DNA of 64,000 bases from Sulfuritalea sp. (GTDB lineage Bacteria; Pseudomonadota; Gammaproteobacteria; Burkholderiales; Rhodocyclaceae). How positions within the stretch are numbered: the first letter of the stretch is position 1; each line of letters opens with the position of its first letter. The stretch spans positions 1 to 64,000 of the forward strand of contig NZ_JAFLDR010000013.1 in the NCBI RefSeq assembly GCF_017302275.1, in the 5' to 3' direction. The position numbers were made by a program, and so were the translations under genes. Below, in pieces: positions 45,775 through 54,398 of this stretch. The notes beneath the pieces were generated by a model. That model saw nothing but the letters and a program-made list of their open reading frames with translations, did no database searches and was not told the DNA's origin.

Positions 45775-46539
45775 AGGGCGCTCAGGGGCGGGACTGACGT
45801 GGATCAGTTACTGCAATGAGAAGGAAATATGAACTCAGGGCAATCGACGTGACTCGTAATACTTTTGATCTTGTGGCTCCCATTGCTCCCAAGAAAACTT
45901 TGTATCAATCCACGGGTTCAATGATTCCATTGAAGAAATGAGATCTTTACGCACAAAAATCAGGTCGACGATTGCGAGTTTATTGCGGTAATAAGTTAGG
46001 TCGACGATGTCAAATACCTGAAAGCCCATTTCTGCAAGAAGGCCAGCCCTTTCGATGATCGCATTAAGTGGCGCCTCAACAATAACGACTGAGGTAAGTC
46101 TTAATGTTTGCTCCGCGCCTCTGATGATCGGCAACTCATGACCGTCAACGTCAATCTTTAAAATATACGGCGGACGGGTGTGAATCTGTGTCATCAATGT
46201 ATCTAAGTTTGGCTCGCCGTATTGAGGAGCAACTAACGAGTTTTGGTTGAGTCTGTTTGGTCGCTTTTTCTAACTCGACAAATGAGTGCGTTATTTCACC
46301 TGTTTCATTTAGTGAAATATTGGTTAAATATGCTTCGCCATCTTCATCCGAGAGAGCGGCCTGAACGATCTGATGATCAATCTCGGAATATTTGTGCCGA
46401 ATGCTATTGAAGTAAATATCCACGGGCTCGAACAATACGTGTGGCTTGTTTGGGAAAACGTCGATTAGTGGATCAGTGCCGCCATAATGCACACCGACAT
46501 CCAAAATGGTATTGATCTGGATGCCGCTGCCTTCAATTA

Positions 46540-46557
46540 TTGAGAACCGTATAAATA
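46540..46557 (+). repeat. IS630-type left terminal inverted repeat
   Basis: TTGAGAACCGTATAAATA, directly after the duplicated TA at 46538-46539. Confidence 0.85.
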
Positions 46558-46618
46558 ACTGTCAACGCCATGATGGATAGAAACGTTAATCTGCTTGTGT
46601 TCGTTTCGAGGTGCGACG

Positions 46619-47616
46619 ATGAAGCACAAGCGGGATTTCAAGGCGTTGGAGAAACGTCGGCTCAAGGGGGCAAAGCTCTTGGCGCGCGGCATGTCGAAGT
46701 CGGAGGTCGCCCGGGAACTGGGTGTTGCGCGACAAACGGTAGCGACGTGGGAACAGCGACTGGCCGAGGGCGGCAAGGAATCGCTCAAGCGAGGCGATTT
46801 GGGCCGGCCACGCCAACTCGACGCGGGGCAGGAGCGAGAACTGGGGAAGGTACTCATGGCGGGCGCATTGGCAGCCGGGTATCCGACCGAGCTATGGACG
46901 CTGCCACGGATCGGCAAAGTCATCACCCGGCAGTTTGGCGTGGAATACAGCACCGGCCATTTGTGGCACCTACTGCGCCGACTGGGTTTCTCTTGCCAGA
47001 AGCCCGAGAAGCGCGCCATCCAGCGCAACGAGCCGGAGATTGTTCGGTGGAAGCGGCACGGTTGGCCTGCGCTCAAAAAAAAGCCCAGCGAGAAGACCGC
47101 ACCATCGTCTTCATCGACGAATCCGGATTGAGCGAACGGCCCAGCGTCGCCCGCACCTGGAGCCTGCGCGGACAGACGCCAGTTCTTCAGCACAGTTTCA
47201 CCTGGAAGCAACTTTCGGCCATTGCCGGGCTGTCCTTCTCGCAGTTCTACTTTCGATTCTTTCCCGGCGCGATCCGCTCCGAACAGATCATCGAATTTCT
47301 CGGTGCGCTTAAGCGTCAGATCAAAAAGCCGCTGCTGATCATCTGGGATGGCGCAGCGATTCATCGCAGCCGCAAGGTCAGCGCCTGGCTGGAAGAACTG
47401 AACGGACATATTGCGGTGGCGCGCCTGCCAGCCTACGCCCCCGAACTCAATCCGGTTGAAGCGATCTGGGCCTATCTCAAGAAGCATGAGATTGCCAATC
47501 TGTGCCTCGACACCATCGGCGAAGTCGGTCAGTTCGCCCGTAATCGGCTCAAATCCATGCAGCGCAGACCAACGCTGATTACCGCGTTCTGGCAACAAGC
47601 AGAGCTTGCGTTCTGA
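46619..47616 (+). CDS. IS630-family transposase, two frames joined by a -1 frameshift
   Basis: The first frame starts at ATG 46619 (MKHKRDFKALEKRR) and carries the helix-turn-helix part (MSKSEVARELGVARQTVATW) to 47131 if read straight. The second frame, from about 47083 to 47616, carries the DDE catalytic core: Asp in VFIDESG, Asp in IIWDGAAIHRS and Glu in LNPVEAIWAYL. They join at A-AAA-AAG (47077-47083), giving a full protein of about 332 residues. All catalytic residues are intact, so the element may still move. Left and right ends and TA duplication agree. Confidence 0.85.
47077..47083 (+). promoter_or_regulatory. slippery heptamer A-AAA-AAG for -1 frameshifting
   Basis: Within a run of eight A at 47075-47082. 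The phase is exactly that of the dnaX-type slippery site, and slipping back one base enters the frame that encodes the DDE core. Confidence 0.75.
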
Positions 47617-47623
47617 TGTCCTC

Positions 47624-47641
47624 TACTTATACGAGTCTCAA
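47624..47641 (-). repeat. IS630-type right terminal inverted repeat
   Basis: Plus strand TACTTATACGAGTCTCAA, complementary to the left end in 15 of 18 positions, followed by TA at 47642-47643. Confidence 0.85.
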
Positions 47642-47714
47642 TAGAAGTAGCGAGCTATTCATGGTAGGGCGCCTTTGCATACCACAATCCTCGTTCAAGG
47701 CTGAACTGCCTGAT

Positions 47715-48557
47715 TCAAATCGCCAAATCTGATGTGTAACCACCAGGCGCCCCCATAAGCCCATGCTCTCTAACAGGCTCACTGAGTATGCGCTCGGCCC
47801 ATCCGCTCAGAGCTAACGTGCCGTAATCACTTGCATTTCCATAAACATGTCCAACCTTGAATCCTGCCGCAGTCATCCACCCTTTTAACGCTGTTCGGTT
47901 GGGCATGAACCAGTTGTCTCCCTTTACGAAGGTGCCTGGGTAAGCGAGGCACAAGGGAACACCAGCGGCATCCATACGATCCGAGGTGCGTCGGAATTCT
48001 TCGCACTCTATTGCTGATATTTCTTTGCCCTCGAGAGTCTCGAAGCGATGACTGACACCCGATCCCATGACCAACACACGCCCCCCCGGTTTGAGCACTT
48101 GTGCAATGCGTTCAAACGCCAAGATCGGATACTTCAGGTGATAGAAAACGCCGAGAAACAACACGACATCAAACTCTTGTTCAAAATGCTTCGGCAATTC
48201 GTACACGCTGCACCTGACATACGGGACATTAAGCCCGGTGATCTTCCCAGTGATCTCAAATCCAGTATGAGTTGGATCTTGAATATCTGTCGCAACGACA
48301 TCGCAACCGAGGCTCTTCAACTTGTAAGCCATTGGCCCATCCCAGGTGCCAATTTCAAGAATGCGCTTGCCAGCCAGCCCGCCCGAGTTCTCCTGAACAA
48401 ATCGCAGCGAGCTTTCGATATCGTATCGGCCGCCGCGAGGCAATGAGCCCGGGGCAACGATCCCAGGAAGTAGCTCCACGGAGTGATACCAAGAAACGGT
48501 ACGGATGAGAGACTGAATCTCATCCTTGCTTAACGATGACGATTGAACGAGTGACAT
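47715..48557 (-). CDS. DUF1698/CmoB-like SAM-dependent methyltransferase
   Basis: 280 residues from MSLVQSSSLS (ATG 48557, GGGAG 9 nt before it). WYHSVELLPGIVAPG, RILEIGTWDGPMAYKLKSLG (SAM motif I), FLGVFYHLKYPILAFERIAQVLKPGG and the late FMPNRTALKGWMTAAGF match the DUF1698 group, whose best-known member is CmoB (tRNA mo5U34 synthesis). In a polysaccharide locus such paralogues more likely modify sugars. It follows the sulfotransferase by 47 bp on the same strand. Confidence 0.8.
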   Translation of the reverse strand: MSLVQSSSLSKDEIQSLIRTVSWYHSVELLPGIVAPGSLPRGGRYDIESSLRFVQENSGGLAGKRILEIGTWDGPMAYKLKSLGCDVVATDIQDPTHTGFEITGKITGLNVPYVRCSVYELPKHFEQEFDVVLFLGVFYHLKYPILAFERIAQVLKPGGRVLVMGSGVSHRFETLEGKEISAIECEEFRRTSDRMDAAGVPLCLAYPGTFVKGDNWFMPNRTALKGWMTAAGFKVGHVYGNASDYGTLALSGWAERILSEPVREHGLMGAPGGYTSDLAI

Positions 48558-48604
48558 TGTCCTGCTCCCAAAGGTTTTGTTCCAAATCGACAATATTGTC
48601 GCAA

Positions 48605-49270
48605 TCATCGAATCGTGTTGCCGTCGGTTCGAACGAAATCGTAGAGTTCGTAATCTCGCCAATGCTTCCTTCGAAAATCTCTCCGCAGATCTGGGCAACT
48701 TTTCGCAGACAAACTCGAGTTTAAAAATGGCAACTCTCCAAACCTAACTCCAAACGTTGGCTCAATTTCCTTGACGAATTCACTCAGATTGGAAGCTAGC
48801 CCAATGTGCAAAAATTTGCGAGTGTATTCGTCTATTCGCTCTGACTCCTCGATTGGGGGAAGCGAGCCAAGTAGTGGCCCTTCATCTTGTTCAAGCCACC
48901 AATGCAAAAACCCGTCGATATCCAGTGTCTTAGCCCACTCAAAACCCATGGACAATCCGTAGTAATAGGCAGATACGCAAATGTCGAATGGATCTCTCAC
49001 AACCGCAATGAACTGATTGACATCGGGACAAATCTTCTCAACGCCTTGCCCCAAACGTCGAATAAAATGCCCGTGAATTATTGTTCTCGGACTGTTCCAG
49101 TCGCTCGGTAAGCTATACCCGACATCAGGATAGTAGCTGATGACTTTATATCCATATTGCGTAGCACTAAAAAGGGCGTTGTGGAAACTGCTGCCAGCAG
49201 ATTTAGGAACATGAAGAGAAACTACTGGCAGAAGATCGTTGTACTTAGCCGAATTGGTTTTGAGAGGCAT
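48605..49270 (-). CDS. sulfotransferase family 2 protein
   Basis: 221 residues. P-loop-like PAPS motif SLHVPKSAGSSFHNALF (18-34) and the 3'-phosphate motif VVRDPFDICVSAYYYG (90-105). The sequence is AT-rich like the Wzt-to-glycosyltransferase part of the locus. It is the third sulfotransferase here and the first gene of the minus-strand unit that continues with the DUF1698 gene and the broken FkbM gene. It likely sulfates a glycan hydroxyl in the cytoplasm. Confidence 0.8.
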   Translation of the reverse strand: MPLKTNSAKYNDLLPVVSLHVPKSAGSSFHNALFSATQYGYKVISYYPDVGYSLPSDWNSPRTIIHGHFIRRLGQGVEKICPDVNQFIAVVRDPFDICVSAYYYGLSMGFEWAKTLDIDGFLHWWLEQDEGPLLGSLPPIEESERIDEYTRKFLHIGLASNLSEFVKEIEPTFGVRFGELPFLNSSLSAKSCPDLRRDFRRKHWRDYELYDFVRTDGNTIR

Positions 49271-49501
49271 TTGAACTTCCGCACGAATTCTTGATGACTT
49301 TCACCATGAAGATCCAAAGCATTTCCAGTCAAATTGAATTATGCCCTTAATCTCTTATATAAAGCCTCCGGGAGATCAAGCGATCTTTGCATGGTAATTC
49401 GCACGATAGGATCGCAGTCTTGCCCTTTGGTTCATGGGTAAGCCTGCTGGCCCCGATGGAATTCGCTTTCCATGTTTTAAATCTCAAAGGCGACGAACGG
49501 C

Positions 49502-50533
49502 GTGAGGACAGCACTTATTACTGGCATCAGTGGACAGGATGGTTCCTTGCTTGCCGAGTTTTTGCTTGATAGGGGCTACAGGGTCTTCGGCTTTGCGCGG
49601 CGTGAAAGCTGGTATCGGCCAAACAGTGCAAGCCATCTGGAGGGGCGGATCGAGGTGCTGCTCGGCGATATGTCCGAGGGCGTGGATATTGCGTCAGCGA
49701 TTCAGGATGCCCAGCCTGCCGAGATCTATAACCTGGCCTCCCAAGCTCGCCCGGGAGAATCCTGGGCGCGAGCCCCGGAGACCTTGCTGGTTAACGGTCT
49801 GGGGGCGCAGCGGCTATTCGAGGCGGTGCGCCATCAATGCCCGGCCTGCCGGGTGTATCACGCCTCGTCGTCCGAAATGTTCGGCCGGGCAGAGATATCA
49901 CCGCAGAATGAACAAACACCGTTCAATCCGGTAAACCCTTATGCGGCAACCAAAGTCTATGCGCATCAAATGGCAAGGATTTACCGCGAAGGCTATGGTT
50001 TGTACATTGCCAACGGGGTTTTGTTCAATCATGAGAGCGCGAGAAGGCCTTTGCACTTTTTGACTCAGAAAGTCGCTTACGGTGCTGCTTGCGCGGCATT
50101 GGGCATTGGGGATTCGCCCGCACTCAATGAACTGGGCAGGCCGATAGTGCAGCATGGCAAATTGGCGCTTGGCAACCTCGAGATCGCCCGGGATTGGGGC
50201 TACGCCGGCGATTTTGTGCGGGCGATGTGGTTGATCCTGCAACAGGAGTGCCCGGATGATTATGTGATCGGCACCGGCAAACTGCATACACTGAAGCAGT
50301 TGTGCGAAACCGCTTACGGTGCCGTTGGTAAAGACTGGCGGGATTTCGTGGTGAGCGACCCTGCGCTCGTGCGTCCCCTGGAAACGGGCCAATCCTTGGC
50401 GGATCCTTCAAAGGCCCGCCTGCAACTGGGTTGGGAACCAACGGTCAGCTTTGACGAGATGATCGGTAACATGGTCAGGGCGCAACTGGAGCACTTGAGT
50501 GCCGTGATCACTGCTAATGCTGGCGGCAATTAA
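49502..50533 (+). CDS. GDP-mannose 4,6-dehydratase-like SDR enzyme
   Basis: 343 residues from the GTG at 49502. NAD(P)-binding TGISGQDGSLLAEFLL, the catalytic YAATK motif with Ser in HASSSEMFG, and the Gmd-like GVLFNHESARRP. It is clearly related to the true Gmd encoded 33 bp downstream but diverged (HASSSEMFG instead of QASTSELYG). It may be a second dehydratase with another nucleotide sugar, or a reductase/epimerase acting on the Gmd product. The pair gmd-like, gmd, fcl and a glycosyltransferase run without large gaps. Confidence 0.78.
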   Translation: MRTALITGISGQDGSLLAEFLLDRGYRVFGFARRESWYRPNSASHLEGRIEVLLGDMSEGVDIASAIQDAQPAEIYNLASQARPGESWARAPETLLVNGLGAQRLFEAVRHQCPACRVYHASSSEMFGRAEISPQNEQTPFNPVNPYAATKVYAHQMARIYREGYGLYIANGVLFNHESARRPLHFLTQKVAYGAACAALGIGDSPALNELGRPIVQHGKLALGNLEIARDWGYAGDFVRAMWLILQQECPDDYVIGTGKLHTLKQLCETAYGAVGKDWRDFVVSDPALVRPLETGQSLADPSKARLQLGWEPTVSFDEMIGNMVRAQLEHLSAVITANAGGN

Positions 50534-50566
50534 GATCAAAAATTTATCTCTCAGAATGGATGGGCA

Positions 50567-51649
50567 ATGAAAACAGCTTTGATAACAGGCGTCACAGGTC
50601 AGGATGGTGCTTACCTGGCCGAGTTTCTGCTCAAGAAGGACTACATCGTTCACGGCATCAAGAGGCGTGCGTCATTGTTCAACACGGATCGCATCGATCA
50701 CCTGTACCAGGATCCGCATGTCTCCCAGCGCAACTTCATCCTTCATTACGGCGACATGACTGATTCGTCGAGCCTGGTTCGCATCATTCAGCAAGTGCAG
50801 CCCGACGAAATCTACAACCTTGCCGCCCAGTCGCACGTCGCGGTCAGCTTCGAGGAGCCGGAATACACGGCGAACTCGGATGCTCTCGGCGCTTTGCGCA
50901 TCCTCGAAGCGATCCGCATCCTCGGCCTCGAGAAAAAGGCCCGGTTCTACCAAGCGTCCACCAGCGAACTCTACGGTCTGGTGCAGGAAACCCCGCAGAA
51001 GGAGACCACGCCGTTCTACCCGCGCAGCCCCTACGCGGTAGCCAAACTCTATGCCTACTGGATCACGGTAAATTATCGTGAGGCCTATGGCATCTACGCC
51101 TGCAACGGCATCCTGTTCAACCACGAATCCCCCGTGCGCGGTGAGACCTTCGTCACGCGCAAGATCACCCGTGCCCTGGCGCGCATCAAGCTCGGGCTGC
51201 AAGATTGCCTTTTCCTCGGCAACATGGATTCATTGCGCGACTGGGGGCATGCCAGGGATTACGTGGAGATGCAGTGGCTGATGTTGCAGCAGGAAAAGCC
51301 AGAAGACTTCGTCATCGCTACCGGCGTGCAATACAGTGTGCGAGACTTCGTCAATGCTGCCGCCGCGGAACTCGGCATTCGGATTACCTGGCAAGGGCAG
51401 GGTGTTGACGAAACCGGTACCGACCACAATGGCAAGATTATCGTCAAGGTCGATCCCCGCTACTTCCGCCCGACCGAAGTCGAAACCCTGCTGGGCGACC
51501 CGACAAAAGCGAAGGAAAAGCTGGGCTGGACGCCGCAGACAAGTTTCGCCGAACTGGTCGCCGAGATGGTTCGGGAAGACCTGAAGAGCGCCGAGCGCGA
51601 CGAGCTGGTCAAGAAGCATGGCTACGCAGCCTTTGATTACCACGAGTAA
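50567..51649 (+). CDS. gmd: GDP-mannose 4,6-dehydratase
   Basis: 360 residues. [66 protein letters not shown] (catalytic YxxxK) and [20 protein letters not shown] are all conserved. It makes GDP-4-keto-6-deoxy-mannose, the branch point to GDP-L-fucose and GDP-rhamnose. NADP-dependent and cytoplasmic. The downstream fcl starts 8 bp after its stop. Confidence 0.94.
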   Translation: MKTALITGVTGQDGAYLAEFLLKKDYIVHGIKRRASLFNTDRIDHLYQDPHVSQRNFILHYGDMTDSSSLVRIIQQVQPDEIYNLAAQSHVAVSFEEPEYTANSDALGALRILEAIRILGLEKKARFYQASTSELYGLVQETPQKETTPFYPRSPYAVAKLYAYWITVNYREAYGIYACNGILFNHESPVRGETFVTRKITRALARIKLGLQDCLFLGNMDSLRDWGHARDYVEMQWLMLQQEKPEDFVIATGVQYSVRDFVNAAAAELGIRITWQGQGVDETGTDHNGKIIVKVDPRYFRPTEVETLLGDPTKAKEKLGWTPQTSFAELVAEMVREDLKSAERDELVKKHGYAAFDYHE

Positions 51650-51656
51650 GGCCGTG

Positions 51657-52634
51657 ATGGATCAAGACGCCAAGATCTACATCGCGGGCCACCGTGGCCT
51701 GGTTGGTTCCGCTTTGGTGCGTAATCTTCGCGCGCGTGGCTATGACAATATCTTGACCCGCAGCCATGCCGAGCTCGACCTCACTAACAAGGAAGCCACC
51801 GAGGACCTTTTTGCCCGGGAAAAGCCCGACTACGTTTTTTTAGCGGCGGCAAGGGTCGGCGGAATATATGCCAACAATGCCTACCCGGCTGAGTTCATCC
51901 TTTCGAATCTTGCCATCCAGACCAACATCATCAACGCCGCCTATGAGAACCGGGTCGCGCGCCTGATATTCCTTGGTTCCAGCTGCATCTACCCCAAGCT
52001 TGCGCCACAACCGCTCAAGGAAGAGTCCCTACTCACCGGCCCGCTGGAACCTACCAACCGGGCCTACGCGCTGGCGAAGATCGCAGGCATTGAAATGTGC
52101 TGGAGCTACAACCGGCAATTCGGCACCAGGTTCCTGGCTGCCATGCCCACCAACCTCTATGGCCCTGGCGATAACTACAGCCTGATGGACTCCCACGTCA
52201 TACCGGCGATGATCCGCAAGTTTCACGAAGCCAAATTGGCCAAGGCGCCCGCCGTTGTTGTATGGGGCACGGGAACCCCGCGACGCGAGTTCATGTACAA
52301 CGAAGATATGGCCGACGCCTGCATCCATCTCATGAACCTGCCGGATGAAATCTTTAATACCTTGCTGGGCAGCGACGAAGCCAGGACGGGAATCTTCATG
52401 CCACCGGTAGTCAATATTGGGGTGGGCGAGGACCTGACCATCAGAGAGTTGGCGGGAACGGTGAAAGATATCGTCGGTTACCAAGGCAGCATTAAATTCG
52501 ATACTACCAAACCCGATGGCACCCCCCGCAAGCTGATGGATGTGTCACGGCTGCAGTCACTTGGATGGAAAGCGAAGACGGGGTTACGGGAAGGGCTAGC
52601 GATGGCTTATCGGGATTTTGTTGATAACCACTGA
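51657..52634 (+). CDS. fcl: GDP-L-fucose synthase
   Basis: 325 residues. [17 protein letters not shown] (NADP site), [37 protein letters not shown], the [12 protein letters not shown] catalytic motif, and [13 protein letters not shown]. It epimerises and reduces the Gmd product to GDP-L-fucose, so the glycan probably contains L-fucose or a derivative. The ATG at 51657 is preceded by a GTG at 51654 that could also serve as start. Confidence 0.94.
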   Translation: MDQDAKIYIAGHRGLVGSALVRNLRARGYDNILTRSHAELDLTNKEATEDLFAREKPDYVFLAAARVGGIYANNAYPAEFILSNLAIQTNIINAAYENRVARLIFLGSSCIYPKLAPQPLKEESLLTGPLEPTNRAYALAKIAGIEMCWSYNRQFGTRFLAAMPTNLYGPGDNYSLMDSHVIPAMIRKFHEAKLAKAPAVVVWGTGTPRREFMYNEDMADACIHLMNLPDEIFNTLLGSDEARTGIFMPPVVNIGVGEDLTIRELAGTVKDIVGYQGSIKFDTTKPDGTPRKLMDVSRLQSLGWKAKTGLREGLAMAYRDFVDNH

Positions 52635-52655
52635 CTTCTGCTGCGCGTTGATCCC

Positions 52656-53756
52656 GTGATCTTCAGCCTTGCGGTTCCCGTTTTTCATCACGCCAATTTT
52701 CTGCCCTTCGCGTTGGAGAGCATTCGGGCTCAGCGTGCCGATATTCGGGTTGCCGTGATGGATGCAACGCCCGACGAGAGCGTGCAGAAGGTATTGGAGC
52801 ACTACGCCGATTTGCTGAGCTATCGGCGGCATGGCCCCGATTCCGGCCAGACGGCGGCAATCCAGGAGGGATGGGACCACACGGACGGCGACATCGTTGC
52901 CTGGCTTTGCGCCGACGACTATTACTTTCCGAACGCTCTTGACTCGGTCGAGGAGGTTTTCATCCGCCATCCGGAGGTGGACGTGGTCTATGGCGACGCA
53001 GTGTTTGTGGACGATAGCGACCAATTCATCGGCTATTTTCCGATTGGCCAATTTGGCACGTCATCGATAGAAAGGGAAGATTTCATCTGCCAGCCATCGT
53101 GTTTCGTGCGGCGCACGGCGCTGGCGAGGATCGGGCGCTTGAATCCGGATTTGCACTACATCATGGATTGGGACTTGTGGACGCGGCTTTATCGTGCCGG
53201 CGCGAAGTTTCATTACCTTGATAAGCCATTGTCCGTGGTGAGAATGTATCGGGGTACGAAAACGGCCAGCAGGTCATGGGCACGATTCAAGGAAATCGGC
53301 CGGCATGTCGCGCGAAATTCCTCCCCGATAGCGGCCCTCAGATCATTGTCGGGGTTTTACTACCAGGACCTGAAAACCCTGGACGTCACCGGAATCGAGC
53401 GTGTTCTGCTGCGGATGATGGAGTTTTATAGCCGGCAAAAAAAGCGATTCAAGGGGCCCGGCCCGGGTGGCGATAAAAATGCCTACGGTCTTTCCCGGCA
53501 CGGGAATGAAGTGGCTGGTGAAGCTGACGTTTTGCTGCCTTGGTATAAACCTTCGCCTCCTGTCGGGCTATGGGTACGAAGCGACCTGGATGTCGAGCCC
53601 GATGTCCATTTGAACGGCACGAGACTTTCATGCAAGTCCGGTACGGGCTTCTGCTACGACATACCGGCGTTCAGTCTTTCGACACCCTTGCTGAGTTTGA
53701 AATTGTCCTGTGCCGCCCGGAAGTCGTGGGCGCTGTATGGGGTGGAGTTCTTTTAG
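52656..53756 (+). CDS. family 2 glycosyltransferase
   Basis: 366 residues from the GTG at 52656. GT-A domain: SLAVPVFHHANFLPFALESI, DSGQTAAIQEGWDHTDGDIVAWLCADDYYFPNAL (metal-binding DD), then IMDWDLWTRLYRAG. The last 100 residues (from about 265) are a separate beta-rich segment with no clear family. It may use the GDP-fucose made by the neighbours; this is inferred from position only. A dispersed repeat follows 14 bp after the stop. Confidence 0.85.
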   Translation: MIFSLAVPVFHHANFLPFALESIRAQRADIRVAVMDATPDESVQKVLEHYADLLSYRRHGPDSGQTAAIQEGWDHTDGDIVAWLCADDYYFPNALDSVEEVFIRHPEVDVVYGDAVFVDDSDQFIGYFPIGQFGTSSIEREDFICQPSCFVRRTALARIGRLNPDLHYIMDWDLWTRLYRAGAKFHYLDKPLSVVRMYRGTKTASRSWARFKEIGRHVARNSSPIAALRSLSGFYYQDLKTLDVTGIERVLLRMMEFYSRQKKRFKGPGPGGDKNAYGLSRHGNEVAGEADVLLPWYKPSPPVGLWVRSDLDVEPDVHLNGTRLSCKSGTGFCYDIPAFSLSTPLLSLKLSCAARKSWALYGVEFF

Positions 53757-53770
53757 GCGAGGGGTTGATC

Positions 53771-53796
53771 GCCGTCCCGCCAGCGCCGACTTCTTC
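53771..53796 (+). repeat. dispersed extragenic repeat, copy 12
   Basis: GCCGTCCCGCCAGCGCCGAC then TTCTTC, a consensus copy 14 bp after the glycosyltransferase stop. Confidence 0.65.
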
Positions 53797-54187
53797 ATTC
53801 GCCGACTTGTTCGTGCGCAAGCTTGAGGCTTCTCCCATCAAGGGAGCGGGAGATCACGCCGATTCGGATCGCCGCTTCAGCGAGGAGGCCCAGACCAATC
53901 TATGTGGGCGTCGTGTTGCCCAGCATCACATCGCCCAGGCCCAGCGACGCAAGCCACTCCTGCATGGCCGTAACCACGGCGGCAAGATGGCCGCCCGGTC
54001 GGAGTCGGAGTTCGCAGCGCTGAATGGCTTCGAGAAGATGGTGGCGAGCTATGGCGGCGTGTTTTCGGGCGCTTGCGGCAGCCAGCAACGCATGCGTCCG
54101 GGCACAAGCTGAGAAAGAGGCCGCGGAGTAAGCAGGCAACTGCAACGAATCCTGCGGAAAGGAGGGGAACCCGGACACTCGAAGCAT
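53795..54187 (-). pseudogene. possible broken small gene with an in-frame TAG
   Basis: One frame reads from an ATG at 54187 (MLRVSGFPSFPQDS...) through a helical-looking segment (ARHHLLEAIQRCELRL, AAVVTAMQEWLASLGLGDVML) to TAG at 53900-53902, and then continues as IGLGLLAEAAIRIGVISRSL to a TGA at 53795. The composition looks protein-like, but no family was recognised and there is no ribosome site. It could simply be a chance open frame in GC-rich DNA. Confidence 0.25.
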
Positions 54188-54240
54188 CCCGCTCCGATAT
54201 CGACGGAGGGGTACTGCCCACGATCCGCCCGATCGCATGA

Positions 54241-54267
54241 ATGTCGGCGCTGGCAACACGGCGTGCG
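54241..54267 (-). repeat. dispersed extragenic repeat, copy 13
   Basis: ATGTCGGCGCTGGCAACACG then GCGTGCG, reverse orientation, about 130 bp before the start of the proline-rich exported protein. Confidence 0.55.
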
Positions 54268-54398
54268 TCGCGCACTCGATGCTTTGCCGCCCCCATGGCC
54301 AGCAGTTCTCCCCTTTATCCATGGATTTGCCGCGCCCTAGCCTCGATAAACTTGCCGACGTCGACAACTCGCCGATTGGGAACAGGAGAAACGCGACC

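Larger units (their letters stand above)
46540..47641 (+). mobile_element. IS630-family insertion sequence
   Basis: 1102 bp bounded by 18-bp inverted repeats (left TTGAGAACCGTATAAATA, right complement TTGAGACTCGTATAAGTA; 15 of 18 match) and flanked by TA on both sides (46538-46539, 47642-47643), the target duplication of the IS630/Tc1-mariner group. It carries one transposase read through a -1 frameshift. It sits in codon 13 of an FkbM gene. Confidence 0.92.
45835..47680 (-). pseudogene. FkbM-family methyltransferase, interrupted by an IS630-type element and frameshifted
   Basis: The start (ATG 47680 behind GAGG, or ATG 47662) and first codons MQRRPTMNSSLL lie on the far side of the insertion. 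Joining 47644-47680 to 46539 downward, keeping one TA, continues in frame as LIEGSGIQINTILDVGVHYGG, a normal FkbM N-terminus. A second break follows: near 46226-46229 a run of four A puts KLVSCSSI out of frame. With three A the frame reads QPNSLVAPQYGEPNLDTLMTQIHT and on through KIDVDGHELPIIRG to the stop at 45835. The gene is therefore inactive as it stands. It is last in a minus-strand series after the sulfotransferase and DUF1698 genes. Confidence 0.85.
53757..54398. other. 642-bp region between two genes, with two repeats and a possible gene remnant
   Basis: It holds repeat copies at 53771 and 54241 in opposite orientation, and a minus-strand stretch of coding-like sequence (53795-54187) broken by an amber codon. 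No complete gene is seen. Confidence 0.45.

Noticed and set aside
46619..47131. Calling the transposase a frameshifted pseudogene
   Set aside because: The shift falls on a canonical A-AAA-AAG heptamer in the right phase and all catalytic residues are present, so programmed frameshifting is the simpler reading.
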